Shown piece after piece: positions 24,699 through 36,854 of a stretch of DNA of 64,000 nt. Position 1 is the stretch's first letter. Every line of letters starts with the position of its first letter. The position numbers and the translations under genes were made by a program. The DNA is from Hygrophila difformis (taxonomy: Eukaryota > Streptophyta > Magnoliopsida > Lamiales > Acanthaceae), in the NCBI GenBank assembly GCA_030278955.1, contig JAOANR010000004.1, positions 56,259,120 through 56,323,119 of the forward strand, given 5' to 3'. The notes below the pieces were generated by a model, which had not been told where the DNA came from, searched no databases, and saw nothing but the letters and a program-made list of their open reading frames with translations.

Positions 24699-25473
24699 TC
24701 ATGTGTTTGCATCTTTACTATGCCCCTCTGGATTCCTTCCATCTTTCCAATCATGGTTTTATTTCCCCCCTACATAGTAAATTCTTTGGCGACACGTTAT
24801 GCCCTTTTGCTTGAAACATGTATTTTTGCAAGAGGTAACATCTGTATAGCCTGTGCAATTTTCTTTTATTATCTGCATCACCTCATCTCACTCTATACAT
24901 TGGTATAAATGAGACAATTAGTCAGATTTTGTCTTGTTAATCCTTTTGTGGGCTATATATATGGTGCTTGAACAAACTTTGCAAAAATTATTTGGGTTGT
25001 ATGTATTTTTTGGAATGTTTTTGGTTTTCTTTATAAAAGTATCGTGTATGAGAAAAAATTACTATTATGTAAATATTCTATTCAATGTAACTTTTTTATG
25101 CATAGGATATTATGTAATGATCAGAGAAGTGATTATAGGAATAATAGGCCCTAAAAAGATAGGGCATTTGTGAGTGTGTAAAAATTTATATATTTAAATG
25201 ATAATTCAAGTAGGGATAATGATTGACTTGTACAATTTTGTATTATTATTATTTCAGAGAAAATTTGAAAAAAAAAAAGTTGTGGGGTAAGAACATTTTA
25301 AATTCAAACATACGGGAAAGTAAATCCAAACGTAAGGCAACACCCATTCACTCACCATCCAATGTAAGTTTCTGAATCTTTGAATTTAAGGGGCAGTAAA
25401 TGTGTCGGAGGGATTAGTCGGGGTAAGGTTAAGGTACTGTGAATTCCCTGGCAGTTCATCATCCCCGATCCAG

Positions 25474-25560
25474 GTACAATACGACTTCTTTATTGGTATT
25501 CATATGCAGAAATCATAAAAAATATAACTTCTTTATTGGTATACATATGCAGAAAGCATA
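25474..25560. repeat. Short tandem duplication (about 43-bp unit)
   Basis: The unit ACTTCTTTATTGGTATxCAT plus ATGCAGAAA(T/G)CATAA(A/G)AAATATA occurs twice head to tail, with only three or four differences. Confidence 0.8.
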
Positions 25561-25921
25561 AGAAATATATCTTGGATCACACAAAATACTTCTTCCATCA
25601 TATATTTTTCCATCACATAAAATATATGATTTCATTTATTACACAATACTATAATTTTTACCTCACATAAAGGGTAGTTATATATATAGCCACCTGCACC
25701 CTATTTATATCCCATCATCACATTCGATCACCACCATCCAATTTAATTCAATGATTGTAAATTAATAAGGGTGAAATTCCTTTAATTTGGTATATTGGTG
25801 ACTAAGATTTAAGAATAATCATAGTTTAAGCAAAAAAAGAATAATCATAGTAGTCAATACTGAATAGGGCGCATTATCTTTTAACCTTAGCAATAAGAAT
25901 AGGCTATTCTTTTAACATTTT

Positions 25922-26080
25922 TTTTTCAGAAATCGAAGTCAGAGAAATGGTGGTGGGAGATTATGCCACACAAATTACAAAGTAAACAAAGGGAAGTGAT
26001 AGGGGACTGGGTTGGGAATCGAACTCCAAACTTAAGGTTGGAAGGCAAAGATTTTGTGACTTGGGCTAGTCTTCATCCCC
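25922..26080 (-). mobile_element. tRNA-derived SINE copy
   Basis: On the - strand it starts GGGGATGAAGACTAGCCCAAG, includes a box B-like GTTCGATTCCC, continues as GTAATTTGTGTGGCAT, and ends in a poly-A-like tract (T run on +). Flanked by AACATTTT on both sides (25914-25921 and 26081-26088). Same family as 45486-45653. Confidence 0.75.
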
Positions 26081-27272
26081 AACATTTTACTAACATTTAT
26101 AGTATTAATTAATACTAGGTAATATATAATTACTTTATTACGTCAAGCCTTTCTTTCAAAGAGGCGGGTTGTTTTATTTTCTTCTTTCTTCAGTCCTCCA
26201 TTTTTCACGCTCTTTCTTGCTACAAGATGGTTTGAGGGGGGTTATGATTTGGAAATTTTGGTTCCATCCATTAAGGTGGTAACCACTCACCTGACTTTGC
26301 GGTGTGAAATTCACTGAGTTATCAGTGGAAAAGGATTTGATATTATGATAGATGTTGCATCACAAGTTTATTCCACAGGAGTACTCTTTATAAAAGTATG
26401 TTTACGAATTCGTTTCAAACCCGGGAATTCATCTGTCTGTTGTAGTGTAATTTAGCTGCCTGTGTTATAAAATGAAACAAATGGCGTGCGGGCAAGAGTT
26501 TGGTTGCATGTACAAGTGACTAGGTTATCAATTGGTTATCCTTTATACGATTTGGCTGTCAATTAGTCACTCTGGCTTTTTATTTTATATATATATTTTT
26601 ATGAACACGCTGGCTTTGTTTTAATTTGAGCTTTGATGTATTAATTTTCATATATTGAAGTTTGAATTGAAATATTTTTCATGAATTTTGTTTTTTCGGG
26701 GAAGAAAAAAAGTAAAGTTCATTTCTATTCAAATTCTCTTGGTAAAATGCCTAGATATTCAACTCCTAAAGACAAACAGACGTGGGATTGAGGAAGGATT
26801 CTTTTTTTATTCAACAAAATGTGGCATGGCAAATTAGTGCAATTTAAGGCATATTCCATCACAAACTTCTTTCTGGGTAGGCGCATTTCCCAAATTCGGC
26901 TCTGTTTCCATCACAGTCTTCTTTATTTGAGTTTAGTCTGTTTGCTGTTTTAAGTTGCAAATTGCAATTTCAAGTTCTCGGTCCATGGTCCCAAATCCCC
27001 AATCATTTTGGCAATCTAAGGATTAGGGCAAATTTTGGCAGGATTGGGGCACACATAATTTTTTTCCTTTCCCTCTTTCTCTTCTTCGTTCAAATCAAAA
27101 CCCAGAACCTTACTTCTTACTCCGCTACTCCGTTACGTTTTTTTCCTAACCACATTTTTAATATTCATATCGATGGATAATGATGATGAATACCAAGATG
27201 AACATCAAGTGATGGAAGAACATGAATACCAGTACCAAATCAATATCAATAGATAGTACTCGTAAGTTTGTA

Positions 27273-27531
27273 CTCCCTCTGTCCCAGCTAACTTGTCTTG
27301 CTTGACTTTTGCACACAATCCAATGCACTTTTTTAATTGTTAATATCTTAAAATATATACAACTAAAAATTATGTAAAATATATATTCTAAAACTATAAG
27401 ATTAGACGAATCTAACAAGATCCAACTCGACTATTTTTTTGAAATATATATTTGCAATAGAATTGAGTCAAAGTTAAACAATGCACAATGTCAAAAACTC
27501 AAACCAGACACATTTGGTGGGACGGAGGGAG
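27273..27531. mobile_element. Stowaway (Tc1/mariner) MITE
   Basis: Terminal inverted repeats CTCCCTCTGTCCC and GGGACGGAGGGAG with TA on both sides. The interior carries the CACAATCCAATGCAC and TTCTAAAACTATAAGATTAG core seen in the other copies. Noncoding. Confidence 0.9.
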
Positions 27532-27559
27532 TAATTTTTTTATATTTTGTATTTTATAA

Positions 27560-27792
27560 TTTTAGTTGTGGTTGCGCCATCGTATAGTTTTGGACGGTCA
27601 CGGTTGGCCAAATCGGTGGACAATGGAACGGCCATGGATGGTCAATTAGTGTTTGAATGTAACGTCCATGGATGGCCGTGAGGGAATGTTTTTTCAGTGA
27701 ACGGCCATGGACGTTTGCTTCTCACTGGACGCTTGCTTCTCAACGGCCATGGATTTTCATGGCCGTTCACTGCGAGGGAGAACTGAAAAAAA

Positions 27793-27823
<31 letters not shown>

Positions 27824-27910
27824 ACGGCCAACCCTGGACGGCCCTCTCACGTCTCCACCGGCCACATGTGGCCGTTCGATTCTATACGGCCATGGCTAAC
27901 CATGGTCGTT
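27560..27910. repeat. Array of ACGGCCATGG / TGGCCGT motifs
   Basis: The palindromic core CGGCCATGG or its variants (ACGTCCATGG, ATGGCCGT, CGGCCAACC, TGGACGG) occurs more than a dozen times in both orientations within 350 bases. The array is interrupted by an AC/AG microsatellite near 27791-27822 (ACACAC then GAGAGAG). Such dense, GC-rich, two-way motif arrays are typical of subterminal transposase-binding regions, but no element ends were found. A poly-A run follows at 27920-27943. Confidence 0.6.
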
Positions 27911-27943
27911 TATCCAAATGCAAAAAAAAAAAAAAAAAAAAAA

Positions 27944-29315
27944 AGGAAGGACGACATAAATCAAACACAAAAATTTTAGGCATAGATTTAACAGACAATA
28001 TTTCTACACAAGAACTTCGAGAACAACAAAAATCAAAGACATACAAATATCAAATTCTTTGTTCCAATCTAACACAAAAATACTTTAAAATAGTTTACAA
28101 GAAAAATAGAAACTTAAGCCTAACCCTAGATATAGAAAAAGATTCAAAGAAATACCTTCTCCACCACGGCCGCCGCCGCCTGTAGCCCTTCCACCGCGTG
28201 TCCTGTGCATATTTTGTAGCTTCTTTTGTAGCTTTTGTATCGCCTCGGTGTCTTGGTATGTCTCCGGCCTCTTGCCCATCTTTTGTGTGTTTGGAATAAG
28301 ATATTTGGATCTCCTAAACCATTGACTCCCCTTTGTTGGATACTTTAAAAGGGTAAAATGGGTAAAAATGGATTGAGTGCAATAAACATTCCTATGTTAA
28401 CGGTAAGTGCCCCTATCCTTGTGTGTTTGTGGTAAAGTGTTGTGTGTACATAATGGGAGCCTTAAGCTATAACAGTGCAACAAGAATTGGCCTTCTGAAG
28501 TTGACTTGGGATTTCACCTAGGTTTTTACTTGACAGTCAATAAAAATTGGGTGATTTTAAATCCCCTAATCCCAACACAAATCGTGGTATGAATCTTATT
28601 TGCATCCAAACTACATCCAAACTCATTTGCATAATCGTAATAAATTTCAAAACTGATTATTTCAGAAACAAGAACGTTCAACCCTGTTGCAATATAAAGA
28701 TAGCTACTACAGTACTACGCTTGTTTAAAACAATCGTTACATCGCAATGGCTGGATCAATAAACTGCAATCTCGTAATATACAACATGATATAACATTTT
28801 AGGGGTACATATTTCTTAAATACTAGTACTATATTGTTTTATGCATTAGCTAAAACTACTTCAAAGAACTAAGTCCAAATTCTGTCTGGTTATATTCCTT
28901 CATTAATTGTGTTTAACGGCCCCAATGGCCCAAGTACTTCATACTTGGTGGAATTGCATCCCATGGAAAAGATGAGAAATGTCGACAAATTATTGATGCT
29001 TTTCTCAGTCGCTCCCTTTTAACATTCTCTTTTGAGCATATGTTCATATTATGGAGAGACTTGTAAAAAAAAAAAAACCAATGAGATTAATTCTGAAAAC
29101 TCGAAAGCTTGCTTACAATATAAGAGCATAAAAAAGCAAAAACATTTACGAGCGCCAAGCAGCAAGCACTATTCAGCAGTAAAATACCTAAACAAACCCA
29201 TCCCAAACCAAACTTCTCATCAACATAGACAAGTCTTTCAACTCACCAAATGCAGGCAAAGTAAGGCAAGGGAAGGATGCAAGGGAAACCATACCACAAC
29301 CAAAACTTCTTTAAA
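27944..29315. other. Intergenic region with probable Alba 3' untranslated end
   Basis: The segment nearest the Alba stop (about 29050-29315) is the likely 3' untranslated region. Further left the sequence is AT-rich, with a small GC-rich island at 28165-28205 (CCACGGCCGCCGCCGCC) resembling a fragment of Gly/Arg-rich coding DNA on the - strand, and no complete gene. Confidence 0.45.
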
Positions 29316-32130
29316 CTACGCTTCAATGACGTTGCCGCTGCCGCCGCCCCTTGACCGCCCACCCATCCTCCCACGGCCTCGTCCATAGCCTCTTCCACCG
29401 CCGCCTCCACCTCTACCTCTTCCATACCCGGCTCCTGTCCATACAAAATTACATAAATGTAATGAGCTATTAGATGCCCAACTCAACTCATTTTTTAAGC
29501 ACTAAAGTTATGCAGATACAATAGTTAAGATTTAGGTGAGCCAAGTCAAATTTGGAAAATTTCAACAGTTGATTGAATAATAACCCTATATGTTTGAATC
29601 AAAAGGTCACGATTCAAACCCTTCTCCCATGCATGATTGATAAACTTTCAAAAGAGAAACTTGTTAGAATTGAGAGATTTGGTGATACATTGTTTGAATA
29701 AAAACTTGGAAGAGGATTACTAACCACGATAACCCCATCCCCCCCGACCACCTCCTCTGCCCCAGTTCGAGTAACCACCAGAATACCCACCACCTGAGTA
29801 GCCACCTGAATACCCTCCATTGTCTGCTATGAGAAGAATCATGTGATCAGAGCACAAAGAATATGTCCATCCACCAAGGAAGATTAAATTCTTGCAATGA
29901 GACCTCAATTGCATAACATTCAAGCTGGAATGAAGTACCTTGGTAGTAGTTGTTGTAGTTTCCATATCCACCTCTGTTCCAACCTAGTCCCCTCCCTCTC
30001 CCACGGCCTCTTCCTCTTCCGTAGTTATCTAAAACAAAAAAAGTAGAATTCAATTTTGGACATGGAAGTAATTATAACACACAGATTAGAAATTCAGCCA
30101 TCCTTGCATCTGTTACCTGCATTGTACACGGCACGCACTTGTCTGGGTGGCTGCTGTTGCATCGGTTGTGGTTGATAGTCGTATTGCTTTTTAATTTGGG
30201 CAAGGTTTGCCGGAACTTGATACCTGTATCAATCATAAGCATCCCAGAATAGAGTGAACACATTTAAATTGGACAATAACAATAATAATTAATTACATTC
30301 AGAAAGACATCCCAACTTTTTAGAGAATTGAAAAGGTGCGCTATGTAACAAGATAACAGATTATTAAAACTAAATCAGGGTGGAAGCTCACCCAGGAGAA
30401 TTCTTGTTAAGCTCTTTAGTAGAAAGAGTAATTGTAATCATGGAGACATGTCGAGTCTGCTCCACACTGTACATTAAAATAAAACCTATTAGTTTGGAAC
30501 CACATATTCTGCATGCTCAGGATCTGTGCACAGTGCAAGGAGAGTACAGCTAAAGGTGAAAGGACTCCCAAAAACTTACGTCTGAAGGCCCTCTTCGATG
30601 GGTTCGAAAGTATCAGTGATGCTAACTGAACTGATTGCAGTGTCTTGATACAACCGAGGAACTCTTCTCTATGTCAAACAAAACAACATTTAGACCTTTA
30701 AAATAGCATCAGATAAAAAGAAATAATGAAACTGCGCGGATACCTTTATGATCTCTGCAATTGCCACTGTCTTGCTAATTGCTTGACCCATTGCTTTCAA
30801 GACAATCTCCCTTACCCGTCTCTCCTGTAATTTTTTAAATTATTCAAATAAATAAATAAAAATAAAAGGGACTGTCATGTGTGTTAGCTCCACTCCACAA
30901 TTTCTGTCAACTGAGCAGTAAATATCAAATCCATGTCATATAGGATATAGAGACAAAGATTTCATGCTACAGTTATTTTGCCATTTGGCTGATCACAAAC
31001 ATACTTTAATCCACCTACAATGCTATAGTTCTACCTACATTTTCTTCAATAGACTAGAGAAGAGGTAAATTTTTTGTAATGAACCATCAGTAGAGTGTCT
31101 TGCCCGGAAAATGGCAAAAGAGATCCCTTAATCCAACAGAGTGACAAAAGTGGAAAACCGTATGCAATTTAAATGAGGGCAATCTTCAAGTAATCCACAG
31201 GTAAATATTTCAACTGATATGGAATCCATCTAAATTTCATTTTAAGCAACTGAAGTTTGCATTGAATATATTGGTGAGTTGTCATGGAAAAGCTAAATAC
31301 ATTATCCATTCCATAATTCCGCATAAGAATATCTGCAGCTCAACTGAAAAACAATGTAGTGTTCCTTCTCCTGGAGCAACAAACTGATCTACAGATGGGT
31401 AACAAGTCAGAAGTGAAAAATCTTGCTGTTTTGCTAAAATATCTATTATAAACAGAGTTACATGCACCAACTAACAAGTCAACATCCAATCAATTAAACA
31501 GAAATAATGAATTTTAACTGAATGAAATATATATTTTCCTATCATCAAATTAAACAGCAAGTAGCAATACATATTAGAGTATTAACAATATATTCCAACT
31601 ATTAATATCCTCAAAAAGGAACTACAGAATACTAGAGATCGATAAAGAAGTCATTTAACAATCAGGTTTATAAATGCAATTTATTCACGAATACTAGTTA
31701 CACTATAAAACCAAAATACAAAAACAAGACACAGAGAACACAAATAAATGAGACATGGAAAACAAAAATGCAAACCACATTCAAATAAACAACTACGCAG
31801 ACGAGGAAAACAAGATCCAATAAATCTCAAAATGATGCAAACTATTATTGCATTGCAACAATAACAAACACCAAAGGCACGGGCAGTAACACACGCAAGC
31901 GGAAGAAAAGTAATATCTAGAGCATCAACACGAAAATTAACGAACAATGAGAAAGCTATAATGATTCGGAATATGAATTTAACAAACAAACAACAAAATC
32001 ACAGCACCTGAAGCAGAGTGGTGGCGTAACTGATGTAGTTACGGACCAAACCCTGCGATGTGATGCGAATCTCATTCTCATTCACCGGCGATTCAGGCTT
32101 CGGCTTCTCCACCTTATGGTATCTATCCAT
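29316..32130 (-). CDS. Alba-domain nucleic-acid-binding protein with RGG tail
   Basis: Plant Alba proteins bind RNA and DNA:RNA hybrids in nucleus and cytoplasm. Eight exons: 32130-32008, 30824-30744, 30668-30580, 30466-30392, 30223-30117, 30028-29939, 29823-29725 and 29434-29316. They splice in frame to 260 aa ending NVIEA. Residues 1-115 are the Alba domain (NEIRITSQGLVRNYISYAT, LKAMGQAISKTVAIAEIIK, SVSITDTFEPIEEG). A Gln/Pro-rich linker follows, then a Gly/Arg/Tyr-rich tail (NYGRGRGRGRGRG, GGYSGGYSGGG, RMGGRSRGGG) with RGG-type RNA-binding repeats from about residue 160. The tail is encoded by the last three small phase-1 exons. Intron 1 is nearly 1.2 kb. A G-box lies about 220 bases upstream of the start. 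No damage seen. Confidence 0.92.
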
Positions 32131-32352
32131 TTCTTTCTTCCTTGAGATAGAAATTCAAAACCCTAAAACAGCATTTCTAGAAGAAGGCAAACATATATAC
32201 TGCGTTTCTATAATAAGCTCACTCATGGAAAAAGAGCAGTTCTGCTGCCTGATGCCAAAACCTGAAGATCTTCCAGAAGCTACTGAGAGAACGGTTGGGA
32301 TTCCTCTGGGCTTTCGGCCCAATGTTAATGGGCCGCTGTAGTTCCGAATGCC

Positions 32353-32362
32353 CCCACGTGGG
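32353..32362. promoter_or_regulatory. G-box palindrome upstream of the Alba gene
   Basis: CCCACGTGGG, a perfect palindrome containing CACGTG, sits about 225 bases upstream of the Alba start. bZIP and bHLH factors bind this site in plants; a second ACGT core follows at 32367-32370. Use in this gene is inferred. Confidence 0.5.
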
Positions 32363-33075
32363 AGACACGTAGTGGAGGTTTTCCTTAGAACGGTTGAGAA
32401 AGAAATTTGGATTTGGGCCGATTTTTCTGTACTGGGCCAGCAGTTGAGATTCTTTTAGACCATTGGACCAATATCAAATATTGTATCTTAGCTTAAAGGG
32501 CTTCTTACACTTGGGACCCTATTAAAAACTAAAGTTAGAGTCAGGGACCCCTCTACAAACATATCACAACAAAGGACCCCTATTAACATTAGTTAAGCAA
32601 ATATCATTTAAATAATCTAATCACAAATGAGAAAATACTAAAATACCCTCTTGAAATGGAAAATACTAATTCACCCTCATATGCCCTACTCCAACGTTCA
32701 ATCGATCGGCTCCATCGCGATTTTGTATTCTGTATTCTGCTCTTCCCACGATTTCACTGTAGAAGGGCGGTGGCGACGGTTTCACGCCGGACGACGAGAA
32801 GGAGGATGATGCACGACGGCAAGAGCAGGTGGATGTGGACTACGCTCCATCGGGATTTTGTAATCTGGTCTTCCAGCTAGGGCTTATTGGAGTAAGGGGT
32901 TCAATCATTGTTTATTAGGTTTTTTTGTTAGTATTGTGTTCATTGCTTGTGTAGAGTGGAAACATGTCTTTATTTGTTTGCGTGTTTGTTTGTGACAGTT
33001 TATCTACATTAGAATGTGATATATTTTACTTATCGGTTTATTTGATATATTTGATAGGTAATGTGAAATCATTGA

Positions 33076-35525
33076 ATGGTAATATTATTTTGTTTGCATT
33101 TTGTAGAAAAGAGAGTGAGCAATAGTAGTAGTAGTTGTACCGTTATCGGGATTTGTCAGTATAACGATGAGAAGTACCCAATCTCTATAAACAATGAGAC
33201 TACGGTGAATGATGTGCATATGGAGATGATAGAACGATGGCCAGATTTTGATCCTCTATTATACAATCTCAAATATGAAGCCCCCGGCGATAAGTTGCTT
33301 GTAACAATAAGAACGGACAATGACATTAAATTGATGATTCAATATCACATGCTAACAAATGTACATTTGTGCAATGTGATAGCCATGTCCAAAGGGTCGC
33401 CGGAGAAGAGGAGAAGGTATGATTTGTTTTATGCTTATTTTATATAATTCATTTTGGCACATCAACGATGGGTAGAATGACAAATGGATCTTTTACGTAG
33501 GGTTGAAGATGCATGCGATTTTGGAAACCCGGATGAAATGGCTTTGATGAGTAGATAGGCTTTGGGTGGACGCTCGGGAGGCATTGAGCGCATTGAAGGA
33601 AAAGGGCAAATATTCGAAAATGTTGAGCATTTTCGTCGGGTTCTGAGGACATATTGCGTTGCCACAAACAAACAAAGGGTTTAGATACGTGAAGAATGGG
33701 AAGAACGAGGTTATCGCGAGATGTACGGTGGAAGAATGAGGGTGGAGTGTATATGCATCGTATCATACGTCGGATGAGACATTCGGCATTCGAACTTGTA
33801 CCCTACAACATACTTGCGGAGTTAACCGTATAATGGATACAAATCATCCACATGCCACATCTAACTGGGTTGCTAGTATGATTATGGATGAGGTGAGAAC
33901 TGATCCGGCATATAGGGCAAAACAAGCTATTGATGATATAAAGATTGGTTATGGCGTACATATACCCTACCATAAAGCTTGGATGGGGAAAGAAATAGCA
34001 TTGAGAGAAATACATGGGAAAGACAATGATTCATTCAATAGATTGAAGGGTATGTGCCAAGCCTTCAAGGATTCGAATCCCGGTACTATTGTCGATTTTG
34101 AGATATTCCCCGACACAAACAAGTTCTACCGGACCTTTATTTGCTTGGGCGCGTGCATGCGGGGATTCTTGGTTGGATGCCGTCCAATTATGTTTCTTGA
34201 TGGCACACACATAAAGACAAAGTGGAAAGGACATGTCTTGCGGCCATATGCCAAGACGGGAACAATGGCATATTCACCGTAGTATTTGCAAGTGCGCATT
34301 TTGTTTATGCATAAATATTTTGTTACTTTATGCATACACAAGTTTATATGGTATTTAATTTTCTATGTGTTTGTAGTTGTTGATGGTGAGACCAACGAGA
34401 GTTGGGGATGGTTTTGTCAGAAATTGCGTGGAGCCATTGAAGCACAAGGAGAGGACTTCGATTTTGAGAAGCTTGTTTTATTCATGGATAGGCACCCGGG
34501 GCTTCTGAACGCAAAAAGAGATGTATTCCCACAAAGTTTGCATGCAATATGTCTACGTCATCTAATAGAGAATTTTAAAACTGATGTACGTATCCCATTT
34601 TAAAATATTATAGTAACTCGGGATTCTTATTGAATTGAATGGTTTGTTTGATGCATTATGTGTACTTGATTGTAACAGGTGTTGTCTTCATTTCCTGTAC
34701 ACAACAAAAATAAAATGGGCTAACATTTTCCAGTTGGCTGCAAAATCCGTCCATGCATCCGACTATGAAAAATACATGAAGAAGATATTTGATACATTTA
34801 AGGAACCTGCCAAGAAGTTCATTGCACGTTCCCGTCCGGAACGGTGGGCCAATGCGTTCTTCCCGGGAATGAGATGGGGTGTATTAAACAATAATGTGGT
34901 TGAGAGTTGGAACTCATGGATAAAGATTGCTAGAGGTCTACCACCAGCTGCCATGGTGGATTTGATAAGATTGAAAGTTATGACAATGATGTGTGATAGA
35001 AGGCAGGAGTCGGCGGGATGGTTCAAAGATATGTGTCCTATAATAGAAAGAAAACTACAAGCTGATTTGGACAAGTCGAGGTCATTGATATGTGTTAGGT
35101 CGAATGCCGGATTGTACGAGGTGCGGGAGGGGTTGTCGAGGATGGTAGTTGATCTCAACAAACGGGAGTGCTCGTGTAAACAATGGCAAATCCGTGGTTA
35201 TCTCTGTGCCCACGCCATGATTTGCATTTCGGACATGCACGTCTCTGCGTACGATTACGTGGATCCTTACTACAGTGTTGAAATGTTTCGTAAGGCGTAC
35301 GAAAGTGCTATCTACCCCATATCTATGATACACGATGAAGAAGCAACGGTGGAGGCGACCGACACAGTTCAACCCCCCGATGTGCATTCGCAGCCGGGGC
35401 CACCGAAAACAAAATGCATCCCCTCCCAAACCAGTGGGGGTCGTGGGAAATATGATTTATGCGGTTTGCCCGGCCACAACGTACGTACGTGCAAGAACCC
35501 GCGAGTTTCTAGAGTTTCTAAGTAG
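33076..35525 (+). pseudogene. MuDR-like (MULE) transposase, broken
   Basis: DDE transposase of a Mutator-like element. Pieces in order: an N-terminal PB1-like MULE domain (33100-33415, with YNLKYEAPGDKLLVTIRTD); a DNA-binding/FLYWCH-like remnant; the catalytic core with MFLDGTHIKTKWKG (first Asp, near 34200) and LFMDRHPGLL (second Asp, near 34485); HAICLRHLIENF; a SWIM finger CSCKQW...CAHAM (near 35170-35220); and a CCHC knuckle CGLPGHNVRTC. Lesions: stop TAG near 33556; frameshift near 33671-33682; TGA at 33737-33739 where Cys is expected before GWSVYAS; one-base loss near 34252; frameshift near 34710. Introns are still recognisable at about 34291-34377 and 34583-34678. From 34720 to 35525 the frame is clean, so decay is moderate. 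Confidence 0.85.
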
Positions 35526-35842
35526 GTTATGTGGACATATGCATTTTTGTTGGTTAATTGAAGCACAAACACTTGATTGCCATATATTTTTTATGGTTTT
35601 TTTTTGCAAGTGCAATGTGGACATATTGGAAGTTGAAGTTCTAGATGTTGGATTATATTTTTTATGTTTGCTTATGGTTATATATGATGATGAATGTTGG
35701 TATGTTGTTGTGGTTTGATAATAGAATTGTGGTGGTATTAAACAAAGAACCTGGTAAAGTGTCTATTCCTAACGTGGTTAAGTGGTCCGTGAAAAATCTG
35801 GTGAATCTATAGATCATGTATGGTAAAGCATTATTGACTGCG

Positions 35843-36130
35843 AAGGGACGGCCGTCCGATCACCCCCAAGCCCGTGTGAGCCATTTACTAAGAAGGGACG
35901 GTCCGTAAGTCCATACGGACCGTCCTGTGACTGTCCCGAACGTTCTGAGTCAAAACAAAAGATTTGGGACGGTCCTGATGGTTATGGCACGACCGTCCCA
36001 TTGGCGTCCCAAGGTTCTTTGTCGAATAGGAGCAGTGGGACGGTCCTGGGGTGATAAGGGACGGCCGTTCCTTGGGCCGTGCGTAGATTTTTGGAAAACA
36101 GTGTGTGAAAGACGGTTGGTTGAAGGACGG
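35843..36130. repeat. GGGACGGTCC motif array
   Basis: GGGACGG followed by TCC or CCG, and its complement, occurs about 12 times in both orientations within 290 bases (AAGGGACGGCCGTCCG, GGACGGTCCGTAAG, ATACGGACCGTCC, GCACGACCGTCCC and others). It lies between the two convergent genes of the MULE and suggests an internal protein-binding array or part of an inserted element's subterminal region. Confidence 0.65.
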
Positions 36131-36149
36131 TACTTCTCCCGTGCAAAAA

Positions 36150-36550
36150 GTACTTACGTTTTCTTTGGTAAATCGTACACAGTAATGTGGTAATATATAT
36201 ACATTATATGGTAAATTATATACAATAGGCATAGTAAATCAACAACACTAGATGTTGTAAATCAGATTAGGTATTGTGGTAAAACTCTTATCCATTATGT
36301 GGTAAATTTGAACTATAAATTTCATCCACCAATTGTATGTATGTTTTACCGTGTCTAGTAAGTCATCTATTATATGTGGTAAATCTTTACAATATATGTG
36401 GTAAATTATCTGCATTATGTATTGTAAATCTATTATATGTAGTTGGTCACACTGTATGTGGTAATTCATTTACACTCTATGTGGTAAATCATTTAAACTA
36501 TCTCTGGTAAACGTATCTCATATAAATGGTAAACCAGACGAATGAGTGTG
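36150..36550. repeat. Degenerate TATGTGGTAAAT(C) repeats
   Basis: About 15 imperfect copies of a TGTGGTAAATC-like unit are spaced roughly 20-30 bases apart. The region has no coding content and borders the preceding GC-rich array abruptly. Confidence 0.65.
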
Positions 36551-36854
36551 GTAAACCAGAAGAATGTATAATTATAACTAATTCAAAATCTTTCTACAAA
36601 TTCAAAATATATAACACAATCAACACCACAAAAGTACGATGCATTATCATTATAACTAATAAGCATGTGTATTATTATTTACCCATGCATGTCGCCGTCT
36701 ATGAACCTGTCCAGTAACCCCCTTTTCGCTGCATCTATTTCGTTCCGCCCGGACCAATCATGTCTCCCCTTGTGCGCCTCAGCAAAGGCGTCATCCCCAA
36801 TAGATGCTATATCAAAGTCATCGACATCAAACTACGAAATTCAATAGTACCATA

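Larger units (their letters stand above)
24699..27272. other. VAMP 3' flank and intergenic region
   Basis: The first 250 bases are the probable VAMP 3' untranslated region. The rest is AT-rich, with a SINE at 25922-26080 and a short duplication at 25474-25560. Around 27090-27260 a + strand sequence is open from an ATG (MDNDDEYQDEHQVMEEHEYQ) for only about 27 codons, then stops. It is very acidic and may be a leftover exon. No other gene was seen. Confidence 0.5.

Noticed and set aside
36180..36550. CRISPR-like regular array
   Set aside because: The units are degenerate, AT-rich and unevenly spaced in a plant nuclear context; they are a transposon-associated repeat.
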